Notes: generated from the letters alone by a model not told the origin. A DNA stretch of 15,634 nt from Nocardia sp. (GCA_013361595.1 JABFXT010000213.1:1-15634); one strand, 5' to 3'. Shown: positions 7,120 through 14,415, counted from the stretch's first letter. Translations and numbers: made by a program.

Positions 7120-8013
7120 TCACTCACTCTGCGAGGTCAGGGCGATAACGCCCGCACCGGCCAGCAGGCCGAGATCCTCCAGTTCCGAAGCCACCGCCCG
7201 CAATCCGGTGAGAAACGGAAGCCGTGCGTGCATCGCGACGGCATTGTGCACCGATTTCCACAACACCGATCCGGGAGTGGCGATCGGCCCGCCGATCACC
7301 ACCCGGTCGATATCGAGCAGGGGTGCCACTGTGGCTATCGCCCGGCCCAGCGCCGTGCCCGCCCGCGCGAGGGCCGCGACCGCGATCCGATCGCCTTCCT
7401 GCGCGTCCGCGGCCAGGGACTCGACCGAATCACCGGCCCAGCCCTGTTCGCGCGCCCATTTCGTGAGTGCCGCACCCCCGGCCACCGATTCGAGGCATCC
7501 GCGGCCCCCGCACACACAGCGCTCGTCGTAGCCGGGCACCAGCACATGGCCGATCTGGCCCGCGTTCCCGGTACGCCCGACCACCACGAAACCGCCGACC
7601 ATCACACCACCGACGATCGTGTCCGCGACATACACCGACAGCGAGTCCATGACCTCCTGGGTGGCACCGAAATGCCGTTCGGCCAACGCCAGGCACACAC
7701 CGTCGAGGGCCATCGCGACGGTGGCGGCCGGGAACAGCTTCTGCACCGATTCCACCAGCGGGAATCCGGCCTGCCACTCCCGGACCTGATCCGGCGCGAC
7801 CACCCCGGAGGCCATATCGATCGGACCGTTCGAGGCGATACCGACCGCGGTGATGTCGCGCCCGTCCGCGATCCCGAGCAGCAACTCGCGCACGCCATCC
7901 CAGGCCCCGACCCGCGGGACCGGGATCCGCTGGACCCGGTCGGCTCCGACGTCGTCGGCGATCTCGATCGCGGCGAACCGGGTCGGACCGATCTCCAACG
8001 CCAGGATTGTCAT
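7120..8013 (-). CDS. ROK-family protein with altered kinase motifs
   Basis: A 297-aa protein from ATG 8013 (GGTGG 7 nt upstream), 46 bp after the whiB-like gene and probably co-transcribed. The ROK zinc site is intact: His156 in GNAGQIGH and Cys166, Cys168, Cys173 in CVCGGRGCLE. ROK proteins are sugar kinases or sugar-responsive regulators; this one lacks an N-terminal helix-turn-helix, so it resembles the kinase form. The phosphate-binding loop reads LEIGPTR instead of the usual DIGGT. The sugar-contacting Glu of E-x-G-H is Gln153, and the usual N-D catalytic pair reads L-D (Asp104 kept). Activity or substrate may therefore differ from glucokinase. The family call is firm; the substrate is unknown. 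Confidence 0.85.
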   Translation of the reverse strand: MTILALEIGPTRFAAIEIADDVGADRVQRIPVPRVGAWDGVRELLLGIADGRDITAVGIASNGPIDMASGVVAPDQVREWQAGFPLVESVQKLFPAATVAMALDGVCLALAERHFGATQEVMDSLSVYVADTIVGGVMVGGFVVVGRTGNAGQIGHVLVPGYDERCVCGGRGCLESVAGGAALTKWAREQGWAGDSVESLAADAQEGDRIAVAALARAGTALGRAIATVAPLLDIDRVVIGGPIATPGSVLWKSVHNAVAMHARLPFLTGLRAVASELEDLGLLAGAGVIALTSQSE

Positions 8014-8059
8014 CTACGCACCACCAGAGTTAGATCCGCGTTTGCCCCCCGCAGCATAG

Positions 8060-8533
8060 TCAGACGGCCGCGGACTCCGTCGGGCGAAGCGGGCGACCCA
8101 GCACGATATGCCGCTTCGGGGCACCCGCGACCGCCGCACCGTGCGTAGGACGAGGTCCGTTGCGGATGATCCGCATCGGGCGTTTGTGATCGATGGGCAC
8201 GGTCCGGTGCCGGTCCAGGTTCTCGATGACGTTGCCCGAGTTGTCGTAGGCCACGCCCGCCCAGATCATGGCCCGCGGTGCGTCGCCCCGCTCGATGAGC
8301 GTCTCCGCGAGCTGGCTGCACTGCGCGAAAAGGGGGCAGCCATAGCAGATGCGCACTGCCGAATGCCAGGCTTCCGGCGTTCCGGAGTCCAGGTCCCAGC
8401 TGTCGGGGACCTCCGCGCACGGCGGCCGCTGCGCCGATTTCACCGGCGCCGGCAACGGCGTCGCGGGAAGCCGGGGAGTAGTGGTGGCGCGGGGTGTAAC
8501 CACGCTCAGGGAACGAATACGCATTGCGCTCAT
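8060..8533 (-). CDS. WhiB-family (Wbl) iron-sulphur transcription regulator, atypical
   Basis: A 157-aa protein read from ATG 8533, chosen for GGAG 6 nt upstream; a GTG at 8560 would add nine residues and ATG 8524 is internal. The four cluster-binding cysteines are present: Cys39 (PPCAEVPD), then Cys63, Cys66 and Cys72 (CYGCPLFAQC). Wbl proteins bind a [4Fe-4S] cluster and usually act with the primary sigma factor. The turn that normally reads G-V/I-W-G-G is here I-W-A-G. The C-terminal 50 residues are rich in Arg/Lys/His and Pro, as expected for DNA contact. A 38-residue extension precedes the first Cys. It is divergent from the MerR-type gene and followed by the ROK gene. Confidence 0.85.
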   Translation of the reverse strand: MSAMRIRSLSVVTPRATTTPRLPATPLPAPVKSAQRPPCAEVPDSWDLDSGTPEAWHSAVRICYGCPLFAQCSQLAETLIERGDAPRAMIWAGVAYDNSGNVIENLDRHRTVPIDHKRPMRIIRNGPRPTHGAAVAGAPKRHIVLGRPLRPTESAAV

Positions 8534-8804
8534 AGCCGTCTCCGGAACTGCCGAGGGCACGCCGGGGGAAACCGATACGTGTCCCGTTGGTCGGGCGGAA
8601 CATCAGGGCTGCTCAACAGTCCCCGGAAACCAGCTGATGTCAGCTGTATCACGCACGTTAAAGCACTACCGGGCTTTCAGGCAAGGCCTCATGCCGTTAA
8701 GTAACGGTACGTTGACATGTTTTTCACATCTTTTCGCCGCTGCTCAGCGGTTCGTTTGGTTACGGACCGTTTATCTACGGGCCCGATTATGGTTTCCTAT
8801 ACGT
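8534..8804. promoter_or_regulatory. Divergent control region between whiB-like and merR-like genes
   Basis: The 271-bp region drives two regulators in opposite directions and is AT-richer than its surroundings around 8650-8800. It contains the palindrome at 8694-8707, a TTGACA hexamer at 8712-8717 with no good partner, a short inverted repeat ACGG-A-CCGT at 8762-8770, and a GATTAT hexamer at 8785-8790 that could be the -10 of the merR-like gene. No ORF in it is credible. Confidence 0.5.
8694..8707. promoter_or_regulatory. Palindrome CCGTTA-AG-TAACGG
   Basis: Perfect 6-bp arms with a 2-bp centre lie in the middle of the whiB/merR intergenic region, an expected operator location. Its right arm runs into CGGTACGTT (8705-8713), a 9-mer that also occurs at 6777-6785 in the palindromic promoter of the T4SS-like operon. 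Confidence 0.45.
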
Positions 8805-9584
8805 ATGGCTGGCGAATCCGAGTACACGATCGACGAGCTGGCGCGCGCTGCCGAGACCACCGTGCGCAGTGTCCGCGTGTACCACGAGCGTGGGCTCCTG
8901 CCCTCGCCCGATGTCCGGGGCCGGATCGGTTACTACGGTTCCGACCACCTCAACCGGTTGCAAACCATCAGCCGTCTCCTCGGCCGGGGTATGAAGCTGA
9001 ACGGCATCCGGGAACTGCTGGCCGCCTGGGATCGCGGCGACGGCCTCGGCGACGTCCTGGGCGTCACCGACCAGACCGTCAGCACCCCCGGCCGGCAGGC
9101 ACCGGCCGGTCCGCCGCAACCCGAACCCGACGAGCCGGTGCACGAACTCCCCGAGTACGTGCAGCAGGCGCTGGCCGCCAGCGACGATCCGTTCGACGTC
9201 TACCGGGTCACCAACCCGCGGTGCAGTGATCTCGCCACCCGCCTCACCGATGCCGGGCTACCCGCCGCCGCCACCTTCCACCTCGTCGAACGAATGCGCT
9301 CCGAATGCGACCGCATCGCCGACCGCTATGCCGCGGAGATCTTCTACGTCCTGGCGGGCCGGTCCTACGAGCAGTCCGAACGAAACCCCAAGGACCGCAC
9401 CAAACTGGAAACCGATCTGGCCATCGCCCGGCTCATCGTCACCCGAGCCGCCTCCGAATTGATCGACCAGTCCTTCGGGCGCCGCGCGGAGCTCCCGCCC
9501 CCGGATGTGGATATCGCACTACCGCGCCCGGGCCAGCAGAGTGCGGTGAGCGATGCGAAACAACCTTCACGCACTCGTATCTGA
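8805..9584 (+). CDS. MerR-family transcriptional regulator
   Basis: A 259-aa protein starting at ATG 8805. The N-terminal 75 residues are a typical MerR winged helix-turn-helix (YTIDELARAAETTVRSVRVY, then HERGLLPSP and YYGSDHLNRL). A Pro-rich linker at about 95-112 leads to an all-helical C-terminal domain (about 113-235) that I cannot match to a known effector-binding fold; it has one Cys (140) and no metal-binding cluster. No clear Shine-Dalgarno is seen, so the message may have a very short leader. An open frame continues upstream in phase to 8349 but crosses the whiB-like gene and is not coding. MerR regulators usually control their own and neighbouring promoters. Confidence 0.85.
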   Translation: MAGESEYTIDELARAAETTVRSVRVYHERGLLPSPDVRGRIGYYGSDHLNRLQTISRLLGRGMKLNGIRELLAAWDRGDGLGDVLGVTDQTVSTPGRQAPAGPPQPEPDEPVHELPEYVQQALAASDDPFDVYRVTNPRCSDLATRLTDAGLPAAATFHLVERMRSECDRIADRYAAEIFYVLAGRSYEQSERNPKDRTKLETDLAIARLIVTRAASELIDQSFGRRAELPPPDVDIALPRPGQQSAVSDAKQPSRTRI

Positions 9585-9631
9585 GGCGGGAACGCGGTAC
9601 GAAGAGGCGCGGGTTCGGTAACGAACGACTG

Positions 9632-9705
9632 TCGGGGTGACAGGATTTGAACCTGCGACCACCCGCTCCCAAAGCGGGTGCGCTACCAAGCTGCGCCACA
9701 CCCCG
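9632..9705 (-). tRNA. tRNA-Pro (anticodon TGG)
   Basis: A full cloverleaf of 74 nt can be folded: acceptor CGGGGTG/CACCCCG, D arm GCGC/GCGC, anticodon stem CCCGC/GCGGG with loop TTTGGGA (TGG), and T arm with TTCAAAT. The discriminator is A and CCA is not encoded. Confidence 0.95.
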
Positions 9706-9738
9706 TACTACCCCCGGAGGGGATGATCACCGGTCTGG

Positions 9739-9809
<71 letters not shown>

Positions 9810-10304
9810 ATACCTACGACGCCGTGGTTTCACCACGATGTCGTGTGCACAGCGACTCTACCCAATCGCGGTTTCATTTCGCCAATCAGCCCCCGGACCC
9901 GGGTCGATACCGTCGTCCGCACCGGGGGAACGGCCGGGTGACGGCAGTTCCCCGATACTGGGAACCCGGTGGGCGCGGATTCGGCGGCCCAGATCTGGGA
10001 GGCGCGTGGTACGCGGCACCGGAATTTTCCGCAAAGGTGTGTAACACAGGCGATTCCGCGACGATAGGCGCAGAGATCACTGTTGTTCCGGAGACCGGTA
10101 ACTTGTTGCAGAACGCAGGTCGGCGGCCTCCACCATCTTGCTACGATCTTCTTGCCGGACGGGGTATCTGGAAAGGGGGCGGTGGCGTGCACCCGACAAG
10201 GTGGACCATCCGCATAGCAGTGCGACAGAGCCGGCTCGATCCGGCACCCACGCAGCGGGCCCTTGTCCGCGGCGCGGTCATTCCTACCGCCGCCGGTGGT
10301 CGAT
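9810..10304. other. 495-bp intergenic region between tRNA-Gly and the GGDEF gene
   Basis: The left end carries the tRNA promoter candidate and a 5-bp hairpin (9823-9837). Around 9988-9999 is a perfect 12-bp palindrome, CCCAGATCTGGG, and at 10037-10047 a small GTGT-GTA-ACAC repeat. The right end holds a leader ORF candidate from 10187. No other coding frame is convincing. Confidence 0.5.
9855..9885 (-). promoter_or_regulatory. Possible promoter of the tRNA pair
   Basis: On the minus strand TTGGCG (9885-9880) and TAGAGT (9860-9855) are spaced by 19 bp and would start transcription near 9848, about 40 nt before tRNA-Gly. The spacing is long and each hexamer matches the consensus at four positions, so this is tentative. 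Confidence 0.3.
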
Positions 10305-10315
10305 ATGACCGCTGA
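10187..10315 (+). CDS. Possible 42-aa leader ORF before the diguanylate cyclase
   Basis: GTG 10187 is preceded by a strong ribosome site, AAAGGGGG, with a 7-nt spacer. The 42-codon frame ends at TGA 10313-10315, overlapping the ATG of the GGDEF gene (10305) by 11 nt, so ribosomes ending here could restart on the cyclase, whose own ribosome site is weak. The peptide is basic, with nine arginines, and has no recognised motif. Third positions are only about two thirds G/C, lower than in the neighbouring genes, so coding status is uncertain. Confidence 0.35.
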   Translation: MHPTRWTIRIAVRQSRLDPAPTQRALVRGAVIPTAAGGRYDR

Positions 10316-11261
10316 GCATCGACCACCCGTCCGCTCCACCGCCCGGGAATGGGCGCTGACCGCCGGCTCCCAGCCCGACGCCGAGATCACCGCGGCCGAA
10401 ATCGAACCTGTTCTCGTCGAGATCCTCGAACAGTTGCTGGACCTCACCGTCTCCGATCCCTTCCCGATCCGCGCCGCCCGCCGCCTCGGTGCCCGGCTCT
10501 GCGCCGAACCCCTGCACCGGGTCAAGATGCTGGCCCTGGTCACGCGCACCCTGCTCGGCTTCCCGGCCGGGCCGCGGGGGTCGCTGGTGGCGACACAGTG
10601 GCCCCTGGTCGCCAGCCAGGCGATCGACAGCTACGCACAAGCGCTCCAAGAGCTCGCGCTCGCCCAGCAGAAGAAGAACTTCTCCGACGAGGCCACCCAG
10701 CGCGTCCGCGAGTTCGCGGCACTGCAGCAGCGGCTCGAGCACGAGGCCACCCACGACGCGCTGACCGGACTCGCCAACCGCACTCTGCTGCGGAAACGGG
10801 TACGCATGATGGCCGAACAGACCGACCGCGGGGTCGGCCTGCTGGTGGTGGACCTGGACCGGTTCAAGCACATCAACGACAGCTACGGGCACGCGGTCGG
10901 CGACGAGGTCCTGGTGGAGCTGGCGAAACGGCTGCGCGAGGTGGCGCCCCCGGGCGCGGTGGTCTGCCGCTACGGCGGGGACGAGTTCGTCCTCGCCGCC
11001 GGACTGGCGGACAATTCGGTCACCGAACTGGCGCACGATATCGTCCTGGCGCTCAACGTTCCGGTGTGGTCGTCGGTCGGCCCGGTACCGGTTTCGGCCA
11101 GTGTCGGCACGACTTACGCGCCGCCTGACGATCGTAGTGAACTGGCCGTACTGCTCCGCCGCGCCGATCAGGCCATGTACTCGGCGAAAACAGCGGGCGG
11201 ACGCCGCTTCGCCGGAGCGGAGACGCCGGAGGCGCCCATCGATACCGCCGTCGCGGGCTGA
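10305..11261 (+). CDS. GGDEF-domain diguanylate cyclase
   Basis: A 318-aa protein from ATG 10305; a TTG at 10263 is possible but has no better ribosome site. Residues 1-110 are a soluble helical domain I do not recognise. A helical linker at about 111-148 (QQKKNFSDEATQ...LQQRLEHEA) is a likely signalling coiled coil. The catalytic domain has HDALTGLANR (150-159), DLDRFKHIND (183-192) and an intact RYGGDEF with GGDEF at 224-228, so it should make cyclic di-GMP from two GTP. The inhibitory RxxD site expected a few residues before GGDEF is absent (PPGA there). There is no EAL domain and no membrane segment. Its stop is 10 bp from that of the convergent nei gene. Confidence 0.9.
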   Translation: MTAEHRPPVRSTAREWALTAGSQPDAEITAAEIEPVLVEILEQLLDLTVSDPFPIRAARRLGARLCAEPLHRVKMLALVTRTLLGFPAGPRGSLVATQWPLVASQAIDSYAQALQELALAQQKKNFSDEATQRVREFAALQQRLEHEATHDALTGLANRTLLRKRVRMMAEQTDRGVGLLVVDLDRFKHINDSYGHAVGDEVLVELAKRLREVAPPGAVVCRYGGDEFVLAAGLADNSVTELAHDIVLALNVPVWSSVGPVPVSASVGTTYAPPDDRSELAVLLRRADQAMYSAKTAGGRRFAGAETPEAPIDTAVAG

Positions 11262-11271
11262 GAGCGGCGGG

Positions 11272-12084
11272 TCAGGCCGGCTGGCACCGCGCGCACCAGA
11301 ACAGGTTCCGCCCCTCGAGCACGCAATGACGCACCGGATCACCGCAGCAACGGCACGATTCCCCGGCACGGCGGTAGACATAGGTGCGCGGCCTGTCCGC
11401 GGCGTACGACGGCGCGCCGTGATCGTCCTCGGGCCGCACCACGTGCATCTTTCCTCGCCGCACGCCCACCTGCATCAGTTCGACCAGGTCCGCCCACAGC
11501 GCCGACCATTCCCCGACGGTGAGCTCCGTGCCCGGACGCTCCGGGGATATCCCGTGCCGGAAAAGCACTTCCGCGCGATAGACGTTCCCGACCCCGGCGA
11601 CCACGCGCTGATCCATGAGCAGGGATCCGATACTGCGCCGTGAACGGCTGATCCGAACCCACGCCTGCTCCGGGTCGGCATCCGCGCGGAGCGGATCGGG
11701 CCCCAGCCGGGCGATGAGGGCCGCCGTCTCCGGCGGCGTGAGGATTTCGCAGGCGGTGGGACCACGCAGATCGGTCCCGAATCCGCGTCCGTCCCGCCCC
11801 GCGCCGGTCAGCCGCATCCGTACCTGGCCGACCGGATCGGGCATCGGGAGCTCCGATTCGGAAAAGGTGCCGTACAGCCCGAGGTGGACGTGGACGTACA
11901 GCTCACCCTCGTATTCGTGGAGCAGATGTTTGCCCCATGCCTGTGACCGCAGCAGGACCCGCCCGTCGATACGGGCGGCACCCGCCACGAACTTCCCCTG
12001 CGGACTCGACACCCGCACCACCGCACCGGCGAGCCGCTGCTGGTGGCGCCGGGCTAGCCGGTGCAGGGTATGACCTTCCGGCAC
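11272..12084 (-). CDS. nei: Fpg/Nei-family DNA glycosylase/AP lyase (Rv2464c-like)
   Basis: A 270-aa base-excision repair enzyme from GTG 12084, 24 bp after rpiB and probably in one transcript with it. The N-terminus PEGH supplies Pro2 (Schiff-base nucleophile after Met removal) and Glu3; Lys52 (AWGKH) is the conserved lysine. The H2TH region has GVGNVYR (Asn167). A C-terminal zinc finger has Cys244, Cys247, Cys264 and Cys267, with Arg259 in EGRNLFW. These fit endonuclease VIII-type enzymes that remove oxidised pyrimidines. The wording of the whole protein (HLGLYGTF, FGTDLRGPT, DHGAPSY) closely follows Rv2464c of M. tuberculosis as I remember it, and the neighbours agree. Confidence 0.92.
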   Translation of the reverse strand: MPEGHTLHRLARRHQQRLAGAVVRVSSPQGKFVAGAARIDGRVLLRSQAWGKHLLHEYEGELYVHVHLGLYGTFSESELPMPDPVGQVRMRLTGAGRDGRGFGTDLRGPTACEILTPPETAALIARLGPDPLRADADPEQAWVRISRSRRSIGSLLMDQRVVAGVGNVYRAEVLFRHGISPERPGTELTVGEWSALWADLVELMQVGVRRGKMHVVRPEDDHGAPSYAADRPRTYVYRRAGESCRCCGDPVRHCVLEGRNLFWCARCQPA

Positions 12085-12108
12085 CCGACTACTCGCCCAC
12101 CCGGTGGA

Positions 12109-12582
12109 TCAGTGGGCCGGCAGCGCCGGCGCCTCGCCGGACTTCTCGTAGTCGGCGAGGATATCGATCCGGCGCTGATGGCGCTCCTCGTTCGACCACG
12201 GGGTCGATACGAAGGCATCCACGATTGCCAGGGCCTCGTCGCGGGAGTGCATACGACCGCCGATACCGATCAGCTGAGCATTGTTGTGTTCCCGCGCCAG
12301 CCGGGCGGTTTCGACGCTCCAGGCCAGCGCGCACCGCGCGCCGGGCACCTTGTTCGCGGCGATCTGCTCACCGTTGCCACTGCCGCCGAAGACCAGCCCG
12401 AGGCTGCCCGGGTCGGCGACGGTACGGCGGGCCGCCTCGATGCAGAAAGCGGGATAGTCGTCGAGCGCGTCGTAGACGAGGGCGCCGCAGTCGACGACCT
12501 CGTGACCGGCCTTTTCCAGGTGGTCCTTGACGGCGTTCTTCAATTCGAAACCAGCGTGATCGGCACCCAGGTATACGCGCAT
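12109..12582 (-). CDS. rpiB: Ribose-5-phosphate isomerase B
   Basis: A 157-aa RpiB/LacAB-family protein from ATG 12582. It interconverts ribose 5-phosphate and ribulose 5-phosphate in the pentose phosphate pathway. Visible motifs: YLGADHAGFELK at the N-terminus, DDYPAFC, FGGSGNGEQIAANK (65-78), CALAW, REHNNAQLIGIGGR (97-110) and RHQRRIDIL. Glu72 in SGNGEQ replaces the catalytic Cys of E. coli RpiB, as known for the mycobacterial enzyme. There is no good Shine-Dalgarno; a CAGAAT hexamer 7 nt upstream of the ATG suggests a leaderless message. The order rpiB-nei matches Rv2465c-Rv2464c. Confidence 0.95.
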   Translation of the reverse strand: MRVYLGADHAGFELKNAVKDHLEKAGHEVVDCGALVYDALDDYPAFCIEAARRTVADPGSLGLVFGGSGNGEQIAANKVPGARCALAWSVETARLAREHNNAQLIGIGGRMHSRDEALAIVDAFVSTPWSNEERHQRRIDILADYEKSGEAPALPAH

Positions 12583-12589
12583 GGCTGCG

Positions 12590-12595
12590 ATTCTG
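12590..12595 (-). promoter_or_regulatory. Candidate -10 of rpiB (leaderless start)
   Basis: CAGAAT on the minus strand ends 7 nt before the rpiB ATG, the distance expected if transcription begins at the start codon. No clear -35 is seen. Confidence 0.35.
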
Positions 12596-12646
12596 TCAGG
12601 CCCCCGGCCGAGCCCCGACGGCGGGCGGGGTGACCGCGTTACTGCT

Positions 12647-12652
12647 TAGAGT
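12647..12652 (+). promoter_or_regulatory. Candidate -10 of the M48 protease gene (leaderless start)
   Basis: TAGAGT fits the actinobacterial TANNNT pattern and ends exactly 7 nt before ATG 12660, which lacks a Shine-Dalgarno. This suggests a leaderless mRNA. No -35 is evident. Confidence 0.4.
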
Positions 12653-12659
12653 CGTGGGT

Positions 12660-13709
12660 ATGCAGCCGCACGACCCTCAGCAGCCGTCCGGATCCGGCCC
12701 CGGCGCCGCCTGGTCCGCGAGTACACCGGAGCCCGGGCCCTATCCGTGGCTCACCGACCATCCCGCGTCCTCGGTGCCGCTTCCGGGTGGCTATCCCCCG
12801 CCGCCGGTGCCGCGGCACGAGCCCCGGGGGCTGTCGCCGTTCGGGATGCCGGCCCGGCACAGCTGGGAGATCCCGCTACTGGTCGTGATCGTGCTGTTCA
12901 CCGCGGTGGCCTATCTGCTGGCGTTCGTGCTGCTGTTCCTCGGCGCGGTAAATCAGTACGTCCTGATCCTGGTGGGGGCGCCGTTGCTGCTCTGGTTCGG
13001 TCGCGGTGTCAATTTCTCGTCGCAGCGGGTGAACGGGGTGAAGATGTCGCCCTCGCAGTTCCCGGACGGATATCGGATGGTGCAGGAGGCCGCGGCCCGG
13101 TTCGGGATGGCCGCTCCCCCGGACGCCTATGTCGTCCTCGGCAACGGGCAGATCAATGCCTTCGCCTCCGGCCACGGTTTCCGGCGCTACGTGGTGGTGT
13201 ACAGCGACCTGTTCGAGATCAGCGGGGCCGCCCGGGAACCCGATGCGCTGGCGTTCATCATCGGTCACGAGGTGGGTCATATCGCGGCCGGTCATGCCTC
13301 CTACTGGCGTCAGCTCGGGATGTTCCTGGTGCCGTTCCTGCCGATTCTCGGCAATTCGCTGATCCGGGCCCAGGAGTACACCGCCGACAATCACGGCTAC
13401 TGCCATCGGCCGCAGGGGGCGCCCGCCGCGATGGGCACCCTGGCGGCCGGTAAGTACCTGAACTCGGTGGTGGGGTTCGACGAAATGGCCGACCGCGCGG
13501 CCCAGGAACGCGGCTTCTTCGTCTGGATGGTCAACGCGATGGCGTCGCATCCGGTATTGACCTGGCGGATGTGGGCGCTGCGTGATCGCAGCCGGCACGG
13601 GCGGCTGTTCTGGCGGCCGAATCCGGTGCCGCCACGGTTCGGCCCACCGGCCGGGCCGCCCCCGGGCCCGGGTGGCGACGCGATCACCCTGTCCAAAGTT
13701 CCGCTCTGA
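12660..13709 (+). CDS. Membrane-bound M48-family zinc metalloprotease
   Basis: A 349-aa protein from ATG 12660; an upstream in-frame codon at 12630 is less likely. The first 65 residues are Pro/Gly/Ser-rich. Two hydrophobic segments follow at about 71-96 and 99-115 (LLVVIVLFTAVAYLL..., VLILVGAPLLLWFG). The protease domain has the zinc motif HEVGH at 203-207 with third ligand Glu239 in AQEYTAD, and the upstream LGNGQINAFASG segment typical of HtpX/Ste24-like enzymes. A hydrophobic stretch at 219-231 may also touch the membrane. The tail is Pro-rich. Such proteases degrade or process membrane proteins, often under stress. It sits inside a block that is contiguous in M. tuberculosis and is divergent from rpiB. 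Confidence 0.88.
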   Translation: MQPHDPQQPSGSGPGAAWSASTPEPGPYPWLTDHPASSVPLPGGYPPPPVPRHEPRGLSPFGMPARHSWEIPLLVVIVLFTAVAYLLAFVLLFLGAVNQYVLILVGAPLLLWFGRGVNFSSQRVNGVKMSPSQFPDGYRMVQEAAARFGMAAPPDAYVVLGNGQINAFASGHGFRRYVVVYSDLFEISGAAREPDALAFIIGHEVGHIAAGHASYWRQLGMFLVPFLPILGNSLIRAQEYTADNHGYCHRPQGAPAAMGTLAAGKYLNSVVGFDEMADRAAQERGFFVWMVNAMASHPVLTWRMWALRDRSRHGRLFWRPNPVPPRFGPPAGPPPGPGGDAITLSKVPL

Positions 13710-13729
13710 CCATGGACGCGGGCGTACCG

Positions 13730-13761
13730 GGGTTCCGGATTCCCGGCGGAATCCGGAACCC
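13730..13761. terminator. Strong bidirectional hairpin between convergent genes
   Basis: A perfect 14-bp stem (arms 13730-13743 and 13748-13761) with a CGGC loop lies between the M48 stop (13709) and the stop of the DsbA-like gene (13768). It has no long U tract on either side, as is common for actinobacterial terminators; placement and symmetry suit termination from both directions. Confidence 0.8.
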
Positions 13762-13767
13762 GCGCGC

Positions 13768-14415
13768 TCAGTCGAATTCCGGATTCTCGTCCCGGGTGCG
13801 CTTCAGTTCGAAGAAGTGCGGGTAGGCCGCAAGAGTCACCACGGCGTCCCACAGTTTGCCGGCCTCCTCACCGCGCGGGATCCGCGACAGCACCGGACCG
13901 AAGAAGGCCACACCGTTCACGTGGATGGTCGGTGTGCCCACATCGGGACCCACCTTGTCCATTCCCGCGTGATGGCTGGTGCGCAGCGCCTCGTCGTAGT
14001 CGCCGCTCTCCGCGGCCGCCGCCAGCTCGGCCGGCAGTCCGGTCTCGGCGAGCGCGTCCGCCACGATGCCGGCGAAGGTACCCTGGCGGTCCCCTTCGAT
14101 CTCGAACTCGGCCCGGCGGTCGTGGAACCGGGGACCGAGCGCGGTGTAGAGCGACGGCAGGATCTCCTCGCCGTGCTGCTGGGCCGCCGCCACGGCCACC
14201 CGGACCGGACCCCAGGCGTATTTCATCAGCTCCTGGTATTCGGGCGGCAGATCACGGCCCTCGTTGAGCACCGCCAGACTCATCACGTGGAAACGCGTCT
14301 CGATATCGCGAACCTTCGCGACTTCGAGAATCCACCGGGAGGTGATCCAGCACCACGGGCACAGGGGGTCGAACCAGAATTCGGCAAGGTCCTTCTTCGC
14401 GGCCGAGTCGGGCAC
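13768..14415 (-). CDS. DsbA-like mycothiol-dependent reductase (Rv2466c-like)
   Basis: A 215-aa thioredoxin-fold protein from GTG 14415, chosen because AGAGGA lies about 7 nt upstream and the known relatives start here; an in-frame extension to 14640 would cover the promoter and overlap the divergent gene. The redox motif is Cys19-Pro-Trp-Cys22 in FDPLCPWCW, and [17 protein letters not shown] carries the cis-Pro loop. [19 protein letters not shown] and [11 protein letters not shown] match Rv2466c of M. tuberculosis as I remember it, almost word for word. That protein is a cytosolic mycothiol-dependent reductase induced by thiol oxidation under SigH, and it activates the nitro-prodrug TP053. 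A SigH/SigR-type promoter is visible upstream. Confidence 0.93.
   Translation of the reverse strand: MPDSAAKKDLAEFWFDPLCPWCWITSRWILEVAKVRDIETRFHVMSLAVLNEGRDLPPEYQELMKYAWGPVRVAVAAAQQHGEEILPSLYTALGPRFHDRRAEFEIEGDRQGTFAGIVADALAETGLPAELAAAAESGDYDEALRTSHHAGMDKVGPDVGTPTIHVNGVAFFGPVLSRIPRGEEAGKLWDAVVTLAAYPHFFELKRTRDENPEFD

Noticed and set aside
6785..7123. A 112-codon minus-strand frame in the gap after the ROK gene
   Set aside because: No ribosome site, Arg/Gly/Pro-rich composition and no motif; it looks like chance.
7045..8148. A 367-codon plus-strand open frame
   Set aside because: Mirrors the ROK gene, whose zinc motif proves the minus-strand frame.
8349..8804. A 152-codon N-terminal extension of the MerR-type protein
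   Set aside because: It would cross the whiB-like gene and the divergent promoter region; the helix-turn-helix begins right after ATG 8805.
9613..9626. Hairpin GTTCG-GTAA-CGAAC as a terminator of the merR-like gene or the tRNAs
   Set aside because: Only a 5-bp stem with no T tract; too weak to call.
9988..9999. Perfect 12-bp palindrome CCCAGATCTGGG as an operator
   Set aside because: It lies far from any identified promoter and short palindromes of this kind arise by chance; listed only inside the intergenic entry.
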